This document shows positions 34,414 through 43,315 of a stretch of DNA of 64,000 nucleotides, one piece after another. The stretch spans positions 2,728,001-2,792,000 of the forward strand of contig NZ_CP095742.1 in assembly GCF_023078495.1 (NCBI RefSeq), read 5' to 3'. The translations under genes were made by a program, and so were the position numbers. The notes under the pieces were generated by a model that was given only the letters and a program-made list of their open reading frames with translations, had not been told where the DNA came from and searched no databases. Position 1 is the first letter of the stretch, and each line of letters opens with the position of its first letter. This stretch comes from Luteibacter aegosomatissinici. Its GTDB lineage: Bacteria; Pseudomonadota; Gammaproteobacteria; Xanthomonadales; Rhodanobacteraceae.

Positions 34414-35151
34414 ATGAATCCACTGTTTTCGCCATCGCTGTGCGTCGCCCTCCTTGAGGATGACGAGGCGTTGCGTGAGCGCATCATCGCGCCCGAACTG
34501 AAGACGTACGGGTTCGAGGTCCACACAGCGGGGCATCCCGTTGGCCTTGAATCCATCCTCGGGAACCACAGGGTCGACGTGGTCGTCCTCGATGTCGGGC
34601 TTCCCGACGAGGATGGCTTCAGCATCGTCCGGCGGTTGCGGAATACGCCGTCCCTCGGCCTCATCCTCCTGACGGCGCGGGATGAGACCACTGACCGTGT
34701 GCGGGGGCTTGAAGACGGCGCGGACGCCTACCTGACGAAGCCGGTTTCGGTCTCCGTCCTGGCGGCAACCATCCGCAGCGTGGCAAGGCGGCTGGCGACG
34801 GGGCGGCCGACCGAGCTGCCCGTGGCGCAACAGGTGCCGGACTGGACGCTCCGTGACGGTGGCTGGGTGCTTCGCTCGCCAGGCGGGCAGGCAGTTGCCT
34901 TGACGGCCCATGAGCGGATTGTGCTCGGGCTGCTCTACGAGCAACGCGGTGGAACGGTTGCCAGGGACGTCCTCATCCGCGCTCTTTCTGACGATGCACA
35001 CGACTTCGATCCCCACCGTCTGGAGATGACCGTCCATCGGCTGCGTACCAAAGTCAGCCGTGTAACCGCCAGCATGTTGCCGGTGCGCGCGATCCGTTCG
35101 CGTGGGTACCTCATGCTGCAGCCAGAGGCCCCCTTGCCCGAAACCCCTTGA
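34414..35151 (+). CDS. OmpR/PhoB-type response regulator
   Basis: 245 residues: receiver domain with Asp60 in VVVLDVGLPDEDG and Lys109 in LTKP, then a winged-helix output domain (LTAHERIVLGLLYEQRGGTV, LEMTVHRLRTKV, IRSRGYLM). ATG at 34414 leaves a normal receiver start. Convergent with the histidine kinase gene, with a 41-bp 3' overlap, so they probably form one two-component pair despite opposite directions. Confidence 0.85.
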   Translation: MNPLFSPSLCVALLEDDEALRERIIAPELKTYGFEVHTAGHPVGLESILGNHRVDVVVLDVGLPDEDGFSIVRRLRNTPSLGLILLTARDETTDRVRGLEDGADAYLTKPVSVSVLAATIRSVARRLATGRPTELPVAQQVPDWTLRDGGWVLRSPGGQAVALTAHERIVLGLLYEQRGGTVARDVLIRALSDDAHDFDPHRLEMTVHRLRTKVSRVTASMLPVRAIRSRGYLMLQPEAPLPETP

Positions 35152-36769
35152 CGGCGTCACGGGCGGCGACATCCGCTGCCGCTGTGCGCTGTAATGCAAC
35201 GACGGCAAGGTCTCCCCAGCCTTTGAGGGGCTCCCCGGCGAGAATGACATCGAGGTCGTCTGCGAGGTGGTCGAGCAGCGCTCCGGCCTCCGCCGGTCCG
35301 GCCACAGCCACCACAATGCAGCCCATCTCCTCAAGCGATACAACCGACGCATCGCGTCGCCCTTCGTCACGTTCGACCACCAGGACGCGAAGCGGCGCCG
35401 GAGCAGCGTCCTCGCCACGTTCCGGCAGCCACAACCCGACCGTTGTCCCGACCCCGGGCACGGATGTGAGGGTTAGCTCCCCGCTGTTTCGCACCAGCAT
35501 ATCCTTGACCATCGCGAGGCCGAGTCCTGTTCCCTCCCCCGTCGGCTTGGTGGTGAAGAACGGCTCGCAGGCACGGACGCGCACGGCCTCCGACATGCCC
35601 GGACCGCTGTCGGCCATCTCCACGTTCACCCCTCTCGTGTTGCCCCGGTCGCTCCAGCTGAACTTCACCGCAAAACGTCCCGATGCGCCCATGGCGTCGC
35701 GCGCATTGGTCGCCACGTTGACGATGGCAAGGTCGAAGTGGCTGCGGTCCATCCAGACCATCGATGGCGCGGCCGACTCGACATCAACATCAACCCCCGG
35801 TGGGAATATCTGCCTGAGGACCGGCTGGATGTCAGCGACGGCGCGTGCGGCATCGAAGCGTTCCGGCGAGGTCCCGCCACGCCGCGCGAATGCGGTCAGA
35901 CGCCGCACCAGTTCGCGCGCCCGCGTTGCAGCACCGCCGATGTCCCGGATGAGTGCGCGCAACTGCGCCGGGTCGTCAAGAGAACGGCTGCGCTCGGCTG
36001 CGCCTTCAACGATGGCAACGAGGTGGTTGACGTCGTGGGCAATACCAGCGGATAGGCGGCCGACGGTTTCCATGCCGTGTGCGTGGAGCGCCATGTCCTG
36101 GGCACGTTCGCGGGCCTCCATTTCCGTGCGGAGCGCCTCGTTGGCTGCAAGAAGCAATCCGGCGGATTGCCGCGCCTCTTGAAGGGCAGCACGCATCGCC
36201 CACACGCAGCGGTCAAGGACAAGCGTGATGACAAAGTAGCTCATCGACATCGATGGCGCATTCGCTGCGCCGAGCCAGGGTCGGGGGTACGCACGGGCTG
36301 TGAGATGGACCACATCGACAATGCCCCCACCCCACATCATCAGCACGATGAGACCGTAGATGAGCCAGAGCGACCTGCGACCAAGAATGAGGCCACCGAG
36401 GACGATGGTGAGCACCGGATAGGTCTGGTCGAGCATCTGCCGCGTCAGGCCGATGGACAGGTACATGACAGCGAGTGCGACGAGCATGGCCGTGACGAAC
36501 CATTGCACCGCGCGCCGCAGGCGCCCCTGGCGGATGAGCCGGACGCACAACAATGCCGTTGTCCACACCATCACGTCGACGGCAAGGTCGATGGCCATGT
36601 CGGGGCGGACGGGGGTCTTGACCAGCAAGAGGTGATACGCCCAGTTGAGCGGCAGGGTCACCATCATGAACAGGAGCAGGAACTGGATTGCCGGCGCGTG
36701 ACGGAACTCAACGGGGTCTTCGACAGGGGCCGCCTGCAACCAGGTCAGGACGGAACGGACAACGGGCAT
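35111..36769 (-). CDS. Membrane sensor histidine kinase with degenerate receiver
   Basis: 552 residues: five or six N-terminal membrane helices (about 28-192), a dimerisation segment with His245 in IAHDVNHL, an ATPase domain (NVATNARDA N-box, ADSGPGMS, GEGTGLGLAMVKDM) and a C-terminal receiver-like domain. In the receiver the phospho-acceptor Asp is lost (VILAGEPL where LLDxxMP is expected), so it cannot take phosphate in the normal way. No extracellular sensor domain; sensing is probably through the membrane part. Confidence 0.85.
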   Translation of the reverse strand: MPVVRSVLTWLQAAPVEDPVEFRHAPAIQFLLLFMMVTLPLNWAYHLLLVKTPVRPDMAIDLAVDVMVWTTALLCVRLIRQGRLRRAVQWFVTAMLVALAVMYLSIGLTRQMLDQTYPVLTIVLGGLILGRRSLWLIYGLIVLMMWGGGIVDVVHLTARAYPRPWLGAANAPSMSMSYFVITLVLDRCVWAMRAALQEARQSAGLLLAANEALRTEMEARERAQDMALHAHGMETVGRLSAGIAHDVNHLVAIVEGAAERSRSLDDPAQLRALIRDIGGAATRARELVRRLTAFARRGGTSPERFDAARAVADIQPVLRQIFPPGVDVDVESAAPSMVWMDRSHFDLAIVNVATNARDAMGASGRFAVKFSWSDRGNTRGVNVEMADSGPGMSEAVRVRACEPFFTTKPTGEGTGLGLAMVKDMLVRNSGELTLTSVPGVGTTVGLWLPERGEDAAPAPLRVLVVERDEGRRDASVVSLEEMGCIVVAVAGPAEAGALLDHLADDLDVILAGEPLKGWGDLAVVALQRTAAADVAARDAVKGFRARGPLAAA

Positions 36770-36848
36770 GGCAGGGCTCCGGAAAAAGTGAGCGTCCGTG
36801 AGGATTCCGTGCGCGTGCGTGCGTGTATTTCAGGGAGATGACGCCTAT

Positions 36849-36871
36849 AAAAAAACCGCCGCCCCTGCGGC
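36849..36871 (-). terminator. Minus-strand rho-independent terminator
   Basis: On the minus strand GCCGC-AGGG-GCGGC is followed by GG and seven T. It sits between the kinase start and the adhesin start, where it would stop antisense transcripts coming from the adhesin side. Confidence 0.5.
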
Positions 36872-36914
36872 AGACCTGCCCTGCAGGCGAAACCAGAACC
36901 AACGGGGAAACCGA

Positions 36915-39056
36915 ATGTCCTGCCCACCTTCCTTCCGGCACCCCCGTGCCGGACACGCACCACTGTTCCTTGCGCTTTGCGTCGCCGTTGCCCTGCCCGG
37001 CACGTCGAACGCCGCAAACCGCGATGGTACCGCGCCCTCGCCGCAAGCGCAGCGCACCCTGTCGGCCAATGCAGTCACCGGGAACTATTTTCAGGGAGAC
37101 GGTGCAGGCGACGGGACCGACGATGCACTGGCCAGCGGTGCAGGCGCCGTGGCCGGTGGTGCGTCTTCGGTCGCGACGGGAGACGCGAGCACGGCACTGG
37201 GGTATTTCTCCCAGGCCTACGGGACGGGCGCACTGTCGCTCGGGAGCTTTTCACTGGCCGACGGACTGCATTCTGCGGCTGTCGGCGACAGCGCACTGGC
37301 CACCGCCGATTACGCATCGGCCATGGGCTATGGCAGCTCGGCAACCGGTACGTCAGCCCTTGCTGTCGGCGGTTATGCGGAAGGCACGGATGATTACGGC
37401 GTTGCCGTAGCCCGGCTGACCTCCGCCTCGGGTCAGGGCGCCACCGCCCTCGGCGCAGGCGCCGACGCAAGCGGTGATTTCTCCATCGCCACAGGGTTCG
37501 GATCCAATGCGGGAAGCGTCAATGCCACCGCCATTGGTACCGGGGCGCAGGCAACGGGCGCGAGCAGCGTGGCCATCGGCGGCGCAGGGCGGGATGCGAC
37601 AGGCGCGCTCCTTGAGTTTGCACCGGGCTCTCCTCTTCTCGCCCCCAACGCCGCAGGGCTGGCGGCCACTGCCATCGGGTCCGGCAGCGAGGCGGCAGGC
37701 GACTTTTCCATCGCATTCGGTGCCGGCTCGTTTGCCGACGGTGCCTTCTCCATCGCCTCGGGCTACACGGCCTATGCGCCTGCGGTCGACAGCATTGCCC
37801 TCGGTCGCCTGTCGACCGCCACGGGTGACCGGAGCGTATCGATCGGCATGTTTTCCCATGCCGTTGCGCCGGAGACCACAGCGGTCGGCGGCGCGCTCGA
37901 TATCGCCTTTGGGTCTTATCAGGTAACAAGCGCCCTGGCTGCACGTGCCTCGGCGTTCGGCGGAGGTGCAATTGCTTCGGGCGTCTCGTCGACAGCCCTT
38001 GGAGCTCAGGCTCAGGCCTCAGGGGACGACTCCATTGCCATTGGCACGTTTGCCTCAGCCAACCTCGGTGCGAAAGGCACCATTGCGATCGGGGCGTATA
38101 CCCAAGTGGATGTCACAGACGGTGTCGCACTCGGCTCGGGCTCTCGCAACTACCGCGAAGGGACGGTGTCTTTCGGCAGCGACGGGTCGGACGGTTCGAG
38201 CGTGGTTCGCCGCCAGTTGACCAACGTCGCCGATGGCGCGGATGACTTTGACGCGGTCAATCTCGGCCAGCTCAACCGGGCGCTGTCTGCCATTGGTGGG
38301 CCGGGCGCGAGCTATCTCATCCAGGGGACCGTCTACGACACCCTCCAGGATGCGTTTGGCGCGGTCGACCGCAACCTGACGGACCTGTCGAACACGCCGC
38401 CCACCTCGCCATCCGTGCCATCGGGCAACGGTCCGGGGCTTGCCGTGGGTGCCGGCAGCAGCGCAAGCGACGGCACGTCGGTTGCGGTCGGCAACAACGC
38501 CTCGGCACCGGCCACCAACAGCGTGGCCATTGGCGCGGGGTCCGTGACCACAGAGGCGAGCACGGTCTCCGTCGGCTCAGCGGGCGCCGAGCGACGAGTG
38601 ACCAACGTCGCCGCTGGCGTGCATGGAACGGATGCGGCCAATGTCAGCCAGATGGATGAAGCGCTGACCACGGCGCGGTCGTACGCCGACCAGGGCGATG
38701 CGGCGACTCTTTCCCGCGCCAATGCCTACACCGACACGCGCATCAGCACCGTCGGCGTGACCCGGAGTGAGTTCGACAGCTTCCGCGACGACACCAACCA
38801 TCGCTTCCAGTCACTCGACAGGGACATGAAACGCTCCGGTGCAATGGGCCAGGCCTCGACGCAGATGGCCATCAATGCAGCCGGTGCGACCACCCCTGGC
38901 GGACGCGTGGCCGTGGGCATGGGCACACAGGGTGGCCAGCAGGCGTTGTCGGTAGGCTACGCCCGGAGCCTCGGCGAGCGCGCTCACGTGAGCATCGGCG
39001 GCGCGTTCAGCGGTTCTCAAAACTCGGCCGGTGTCGGCTTCGGTGTTGACCTGTGA
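36915..39056 (+). CDS. Trimeric autotransporter adhesin (YadA-like)
   Basis: 713 residues. Signal peptide (FLALCVAVALPGTSNA), then a head of YadA/Hia-type 14-residue repeats (ASSVATGDASTALGY, SVAIGG, DSIAIGTFA), neck and stalk segments (RRQLTNVADGADDFDAVNLG, AERRVTNVAAGVHGTDAANV), coiled coil and a ~70-residue C-terminal beta-barrel anchor ending FGVDL. ATG at 36915 has GGGGA 6 nt upstream. It forms surface trimers for adhesion or biofilm. The protease gene follows after 8 nt. Confidence 0.92.
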   Translation: MSCPPSFRHPRAGHAPLFLALCVAVALPGTSNAANRDGTAPSPQAQRTLSANAVTGNYFQGDGAGDGTDDALASGAGAVAGGASSVATGDASTALGYFSQAYGTGALSLGSFSLADGLHSAAVGDSALATADYASAMGYGSSATGTSALAVGGYAEGTDDYGVAVARLTSASGQGATALGAGADASGDFSIATGFGSNAGSVNATAIGTGAQATGASSVAIGGAGRDATGALLEFAPGSPLLAPNAAGLAATAIGSGSEAAGDFSIAFGAGSFADGAFSIASGYTAYAPAVDSIALGRLSTATGDRSVSIGMFSHAVAPETTAVGGALDIAFGSYQVTSALAARASAFGGGAIASGVSSTALGAQAQASGDDSIAIGTFASANLGAKGTIAIGAYTQVDVTDGVALGSGSRNYREGTVSFGSDGSDGSSVVRRQLTNVADGADDFDAVNLGQLNRALSAIGGPGASYLIQGTVYDTLQDAFGAVDRNLTDLSNTPPTSPSVPSGNGPGLAVGAGSSASDGTSVAVGNNASAPATNSVAIGAGSVTTEASTVSVGSAGAERRVTNVAAGVHGTDAANVSQMDEALTTARSYADQGDAATLSRANAYTDTRISTVGVTRSEFDSFRDDTNHRFQSLDRDMKRSGAMGQASTQMAINAAGATTPGGRVAVGMGTQGGQQALSVGYARSLGERAHVSIGGAFSGSQNSAGVGFGVDL

Positions 39057-39064
39057 GGATTCCC

Positions 39065-40909
39065 ATGCCCCCCTTCCGTCTCCTGCCGCTCATGGCAGCG
39101 CTCCTTGCCTGCCAGAGCGCCCTTGCCTCACCCGCGTTCCAAACGCGACTCATCGTCCGCATGAAGCCGGGCGTGGCCAGTAGTGCAACCACCGCCGCCA
39201 CGGTCGTCTCGCACGCAGCAGGCGCACGGCAACGGACCGGGACGCCCTGGTCCATCGACCCGGTGCGTACCCTTGCGACGGGCGCGCACCTCGTGGCCAT
39301 CAACCACACGGTATCCAGCCAAGACCTCGCCGCGCTCATCTCGTCCATCGCGGCCGACCCCATGGTTGCCAGCGTGCAGCCTGACCATGTGTGGCAGAGG
39401 GCCACGGCCGCCACGCCGCCGGATGATCCGTACTTTGCCCGCTACCAGTGGCACCTGCGGGCCGGCAATGGCGCCATGGAGACAATCGGGCGTGACACCA
39501 AGCCGGTGGCCAACCTCGGCGGCATCGATGCCGTCGACGCCTGGCAGGTGGGCACGGGAAACGGAGTCAGCGTTGCCGTTATCGACACGGGACTCACCCA
39601 CCATCCGGACCTTGATTTGACGCTGGGAGATGCCGGGTACGACTTCATTTCCAGCGGCTTCATCTCGGGGCGCACGACCGATGAGCGAGCCCCCGGCGGG
39701 TGGGATACCGGCGACTGGACCAGTGGGCCGCCCTACAACACACCCGATGGCTGCACCACGCCCGATGCGGCCGAGGACAGTTCGTGGCACGGCACCCATG
39801 TGGCCGGCACCATCGCTGAGCTGACCAACAACGCCACGGGGATGGCGGGTGTGGCGCCTGGAGCGCGGGTGTTGCCCGTCCGTGCACTCGGCCACTGCGG
39901 CGGGTACGAATCCGACATCGCAGATGCCATCGAATGGGCGTCAGGCGGCGACGTCGACGGGGTACCCGACAACCTGCACCCTGCCGAGATCATCAGCATG
40001 AGCCTCGGTGGCGAGGGCATGTGCTTGCCCGACACACCGGAAGCCATCGCCATCCAGGATGCGCTCGCGCGCGGCGCGACCGTGGTGGTGGCTGCCGGCA
40101 ACAGTGCAGCGAACGCGGCGGGGTACTCGCCGGCGAGCTGTCCTGGTGTCATTACGGTCGGCGCCGTCGGCGTCGGCGGCGGGCGCGCGTTTTATTCCAA
40201 CTGGGGAAGCGCGGTGACTATCGCGGCGCCCGGTGCTGGCGTGTATGCGGGGGACGCCGCAACCGGGGACCTGGTCGACGCGGGGTTCGTGTGGTCGACC
40301 GTCAACACAGGCACCCACGAGCCGATCGAATCTGCCGAGGGCTACGCCTACGGCGGCATGGCCGGAACCTCCCAAGCCACACCGCATGTGGCAGGGACTC
40401 TTGCGCTCATGGTCGCAGCTGCCCGCGCGGCCCACCTGCCAACGCAGACCCCGGCGCAACTGAAATCGCTCCTCGTCAGCACGTCGCGACGTTTTCCGAC
40501 GACACAAAACCCAGCCGTGGGTGCGGGCATCATTGATGCGACTGCAGCGGTCCATGCAGCTGCCGGCGTGCCGCTCCCACCCCCGCTCACCGTGCTTGCG
40601 CGAAACCTACCGGTAACCAATGAGGCACTGCCGCAGGGTGGCTCGTCCGCGTATGCCATTGATGTCCCGAATGGCGCACGTTCCCTCACGGTGCGCACCA
40701 CCGGTGGGTCGGGGGATGTCACGGTGTATGCGCGAGTTGGCCAATTGCCGGCCTTGGACGGGTCAGATGCCACGCTCGTGCCCCGCCACCCGGGCAATGC
40801 CGAGGTCGTCGCAGCGAGCATTCCTGCACCTGGACGTTGGTTCATTCGCGTTGTGGGTGAAGCACAGAGCACAGGCTTCACGGTGCTTGGTTCGTTCGCT
40901 CAGCCCTAG
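39065..40909 (+). CDS. Secreted subtilisin-like serine protease (S8)
   Basis: 614 residues: signal peptide (MAALLACQSALA), propeptide to about residue 115, then a catalytic domain with Asp174 (VAVIDTG), His242 (WHGTHVAG), oxyanion Asn346 (AAGNS) and Ser436 (GTSQATPH), and a C-terminal PPC-like beta domain (VRTTGGSGDVTVYARVG). ATG at 39065 has GAGG 6 nt upstream. Co-transcription with the adhesin suggests it may process or shed it, which is inference. Confidence 0.92.
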   Translation: MPPFRLLPLMAALLACQSALASPAFQTRLIVRMKPGVASSATTAATVVSHAAGARQRTGTPWSIDPVRTLATGAHLVAINHTVSSQDLAALISSIAADPMVASVQPDHVWQRATAATPPDDPYFARYQWHLRAGNGAMETIGRDTKPVANLGGIDAVDAWQVGTGNGVSVAVIDTGLTHHPDLDLTLGDAGYDFISSGFISGRTTDERAPGGWDTGDWTSGPPYNTPDGCTTPDAAEDSSWHGTHVAGTIAELTNNATGMAGVAPGARVLPVRALGHCGGYESDIADAIEWASGGDVDGVPDNLHPAEIISMSLGGEGMCLPDTPEAIAIQDALARGATVVVAAGNSAANAAGYSPASCPGVITVGAVGVGGGRAFYSNWGSAVTIAAPGAGVYAGDAATGDLVDAGFVWSTVNTGTHEPIESAEGYAYGGMAGTSQATPHVAGTLALMVAAARAAHLPTQTPAQLKSLLVSTSRRFPTTQNPAVGAGIIDATAAVHAAAGVPLPPPLTVLARNLPVTNEALPQGGSSAYAIDVPNGARSLTVRTTGGSGDVTVYARVGQLPALDGSDATLVPRHPGNAEVVAASIPAPGRWFIRVVGEAQSTGFTVLGSFAQP

Positions 40910-41141
40910 CAAGACGCGCAAAGTCGAGCAGGCGATGCCTTCATCATGAACCAAGCGTGCGATCGCCCCGACCCGTGGTGCACCGGCAATGCGCCGCAGG
41001 TCACAGTTCCCGCCATTGCATGTTGCCGGACGCATGAAGCGCAGCGTGCGGTGACAATTGTGCAAGCGGGATGGTCCCCTCCCGCCTAGGTTGGGCCGCC
41101 GCCCGCGCACGTTCGCGTGGGCCCGTCGCCTGGACCCACTC

Positions 41142-41567
41142 ATGCCTCTGTTTCCCCGGACCGTTCTGGTCCTTACTCTGCTCCTTGCCCTACCGCTCGA
41201 TGGCGCCCTGGCCGCGCCGCCCCCAGCCGTATTTGCCGGGGTTTCCGCAAGCGCGATCCGTGGGCCGGGCATAGCGCATACGGCGGCTTCTCGGGTCGTC
41301 TTGCCCATCGAGGTGCTTGGTGACGGTAATCCCCAGTCGCCCCTTGTCAGGGATGCGGGATTTTCGCTTCCGGCTGTTGATGCTGCCGCCGCGACGTCGC
41401 TCTGGTTTGTCTGCCACCCGTGCGGCTTTTTTGGCGCGCCGGAGTTTGAGGCGACCGCGCATACGCCGGTGAAGGTCAAAGCCAGCGTGCTGGCGCTGGG
41501 CGGCGCTCTACCCTCAGACACGACCATCCCATGGACCGACATCACGGATGCGACGTTGACAGGCTGA
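41142..41567 (+). CDS. Secreted hypothetical protein
   Basis: 141 residues with a signal peptide (VLVLTLLLALPLDGALAAPP) and a small mature part with one CHPC pair (WFVCHPCGFFGAPEF). No family recognised. It follows the adhesin/protease genes by about 230 bp on the same strand. Confidence 0.6.
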   Translation: MPLFPRTVLVLTLLLALPLDGALAAPPPAVFAGVSASAIRGPGIAHTAASRVVLPIEVLGDGNPQSPLVRDAGFSLPAVDAAAATSLWFVCHPCGFFGAPEFEATAHTPVKVKASVLALGGALPSDTTIPWTDITDATLTG

Positions 41568-41651
41568 TCGCCAAAGCACCCCAGATTTTCGTGTCGCAGG
41601 GTTGCCCGGCCCAAGCAGGAGCCAGATCCCCTGATGAGCAGCCTGCGGGCC

Positions 41652-41933
41652 CTACGCCTTCTTTGCCCGGATCCGCTTCATCAGCTCCCGGGAAAAGGCC
41701 TCGAACCTGATATCGAAGGCATCGCAAAAATCCAGGACCTGCAGGAGGTCGACGCCACGCCGGTTCTTCTCGATGTCCGACACATAGGTCTGGGGCCTGT
41801 CGAGGGCCTCGGCCACCTCGCCCTGCGTCAAACCCCGGACCACGCGCAGCTCCCTCAAATACGCAGTGAGGATGGCGTGCCGTTCGCTGTGCACAGAGGT
41901 TCGTTTCATCAGCCGTACCCGGATGGTCGGCAT
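41652..41933 (-). CDS. XRE-family helix-turn-helix regulator
   Basis: 93 residues; AYLRELRVVRGLTQGEVAEA then LDRPQTYVSDIEKNRRGVDL is a full Cro/C1-type helix-turn-helix, the rest a short dimerisation tail. The ATG at 41933 or an internal ATG (residue 9) may start it. The stretch upstream (41940-42000) is AT-rich compared with its surroundings and could hold its promoter. Confidence 0.85.
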   Translation of the reverse strand: MPTIRVRLMKRTSVHSERHAILTAYLRELRVVRGLTQGEVAEALDRPQTYVSDIEKNRRGVDLLQVLDFCDAFDIRFEAFSRELMKRIRAKKA

Positions 41934-42171
41934 GGAACCTATATCTGATGAACAGTTACGTTTAATTCAGGATTTTTACCTGATTACTAGATACTCTGTT
42001 CGCGCCTGGCCCTCAACAGGCCGCCGGGCGCGCGGGTTCGCCCCTCCCGGCGTTATTCATCAGGAACGCCGCATGCCGCCGCCAACCCGCGCCGAACGAG
42101 GCACCTGGTCCGCAACCCATAGCGCCCCGGCCCTCCCGGGCGAGCCCCCTCCTGTTCACAACTGAGACCCC

Positions 42172-43137
42172 ATGCCCCACGAACTCGTGTGGACGGCCGT
42201 TTCGCTGGCCGTGATTACCGCCGCCTGTCCCGCTCTGAGGGAATCCTGCGGCCACCTGGCATCCAGGCTCCCTCCAAGGGTGAAGGCAGCGGGTGTGTCG
42301 GTTGTGGGTACTCGCGTCGCATCCATCGGCAGGAGTGCTGCGCAGGAGCTGGGGACCTGCCTTCCGAACGCCAGCATCGGAAGCTGCGCGAAGGTCGCCA
42401 TCCCCATCCTGGGGGTCAGTCTGGTCACCGCACTGCTCATCCACACACTCCGCCGACGACGGCTGATGAACGACGAGCTCCCGGGCGTCTCCATTGGCTT
42501 TGCACTCGATCGCACACGCCGCTGCGTTCGCATCGAGCAAGCCGGCGACCGTCCAGGCCATGACGTCCCCTTTGGCCAGGTGCTCGTCACCGTGAGCGTC
42601 CGCACGGTCAGGGGAACCAAATTCGCAAGGGTGATCGTCAGCCAGTGGCCAGCTGCCCACGGCAAGCACCTCTCACCGGCCGACGCGCAACAACAGGTCA
42701 GAGCGCTTGTCTCCGCCGACGTCTCCCCCCGCTTTGCCCGGGACATCAAGGCCTGGCTCCGGCTCCATCCGTTCGTCACACCCGATGAAGTTGCCTTCAA
42801 ACGGGCCTGGAAGGCCGAGGTCGCAAGCCTCGTCCGTGAGTGCCGTGACCAGAGGCTTGTCACAGACCCACCTGCCGTTGAGCTCATCGATGTCCAAAGC
42901 GGGCCGACCATTGCCTACCTCGTCATCGAGGAGGATGGCCGGGTCTATGGGGCAGTCGGAGGTGAACCCAACCTGGAGCGAGTCGTTGACCCGTTGATGT
43001 CCGATGGCTGCCGTGAGGTCAAGGCTGTCGTTGGTGACTATGCACCGGCATGGACGCTGACCGACCACCAATTTGAGCGGCTCGATGCGATGCGACAAGC
43101 CGGCCTCATCGGTCTCGTCAACCGTCATCCGGGCTGA
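42172..43137 (+). CDS. Hypothetical protein with one membrane helix
   Basis: 321 residues. One hydrophobic helix at about 76-92 (AIPILGVSLVTALLIHTL) follows a weakly hydrophobic N-terminus; the remainder is a soluble domain (VLVTVSVRTVRGTKFARVIV, LKxWLRLHP-type segment). No family recognised. No clear ribosome-binding site beyond AACTGAGA upstream of the ATG. Confidence 0.65.
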   Translation: MPHELVWTAVSLAVITAACPALRESCGHLASRLPPRVKAAGVSVVGTRVASIGRSAAQELGTCLPNASIGSCAKVAIPILGVSLVTALLIHTLRRRRLMNDELPGVSIGFALDRTRRCVRIEQAGDRPGHDVPFGQVLVTVSVRTVRGTKFARVIVSQWPAAHGKHLSPADAQQQVRALVSADVSPRFARDIKAWLRLHPFVTPDEVAFKRAWKAEVASLVRECRDQRLVTDPPAVELIDVQSGPTIAYLVIEEDGRVYGAVGGEPNLERVVDPLMSDGCREVKAVVGDYAPAWTLTDHQFERLDAMRQAGLIGLVNRHPG

Positions 43138-43315
43138 TAACGCCCACTGGCCAGGGCGCGACAGGGCAACTGCTGCAAGCGTACCCGTCAGGGACGTGGC
43201 GCGAGGGAATCGATTCGGCGCACCCGGCTCCGCCAAGGCGCCTTCTTCGCCCTGGCTGCATCGATGTCGTTTTCGTGATGCCAAAACGCGCATCATTCCC
43301 TCGCTCGCTCCATCG

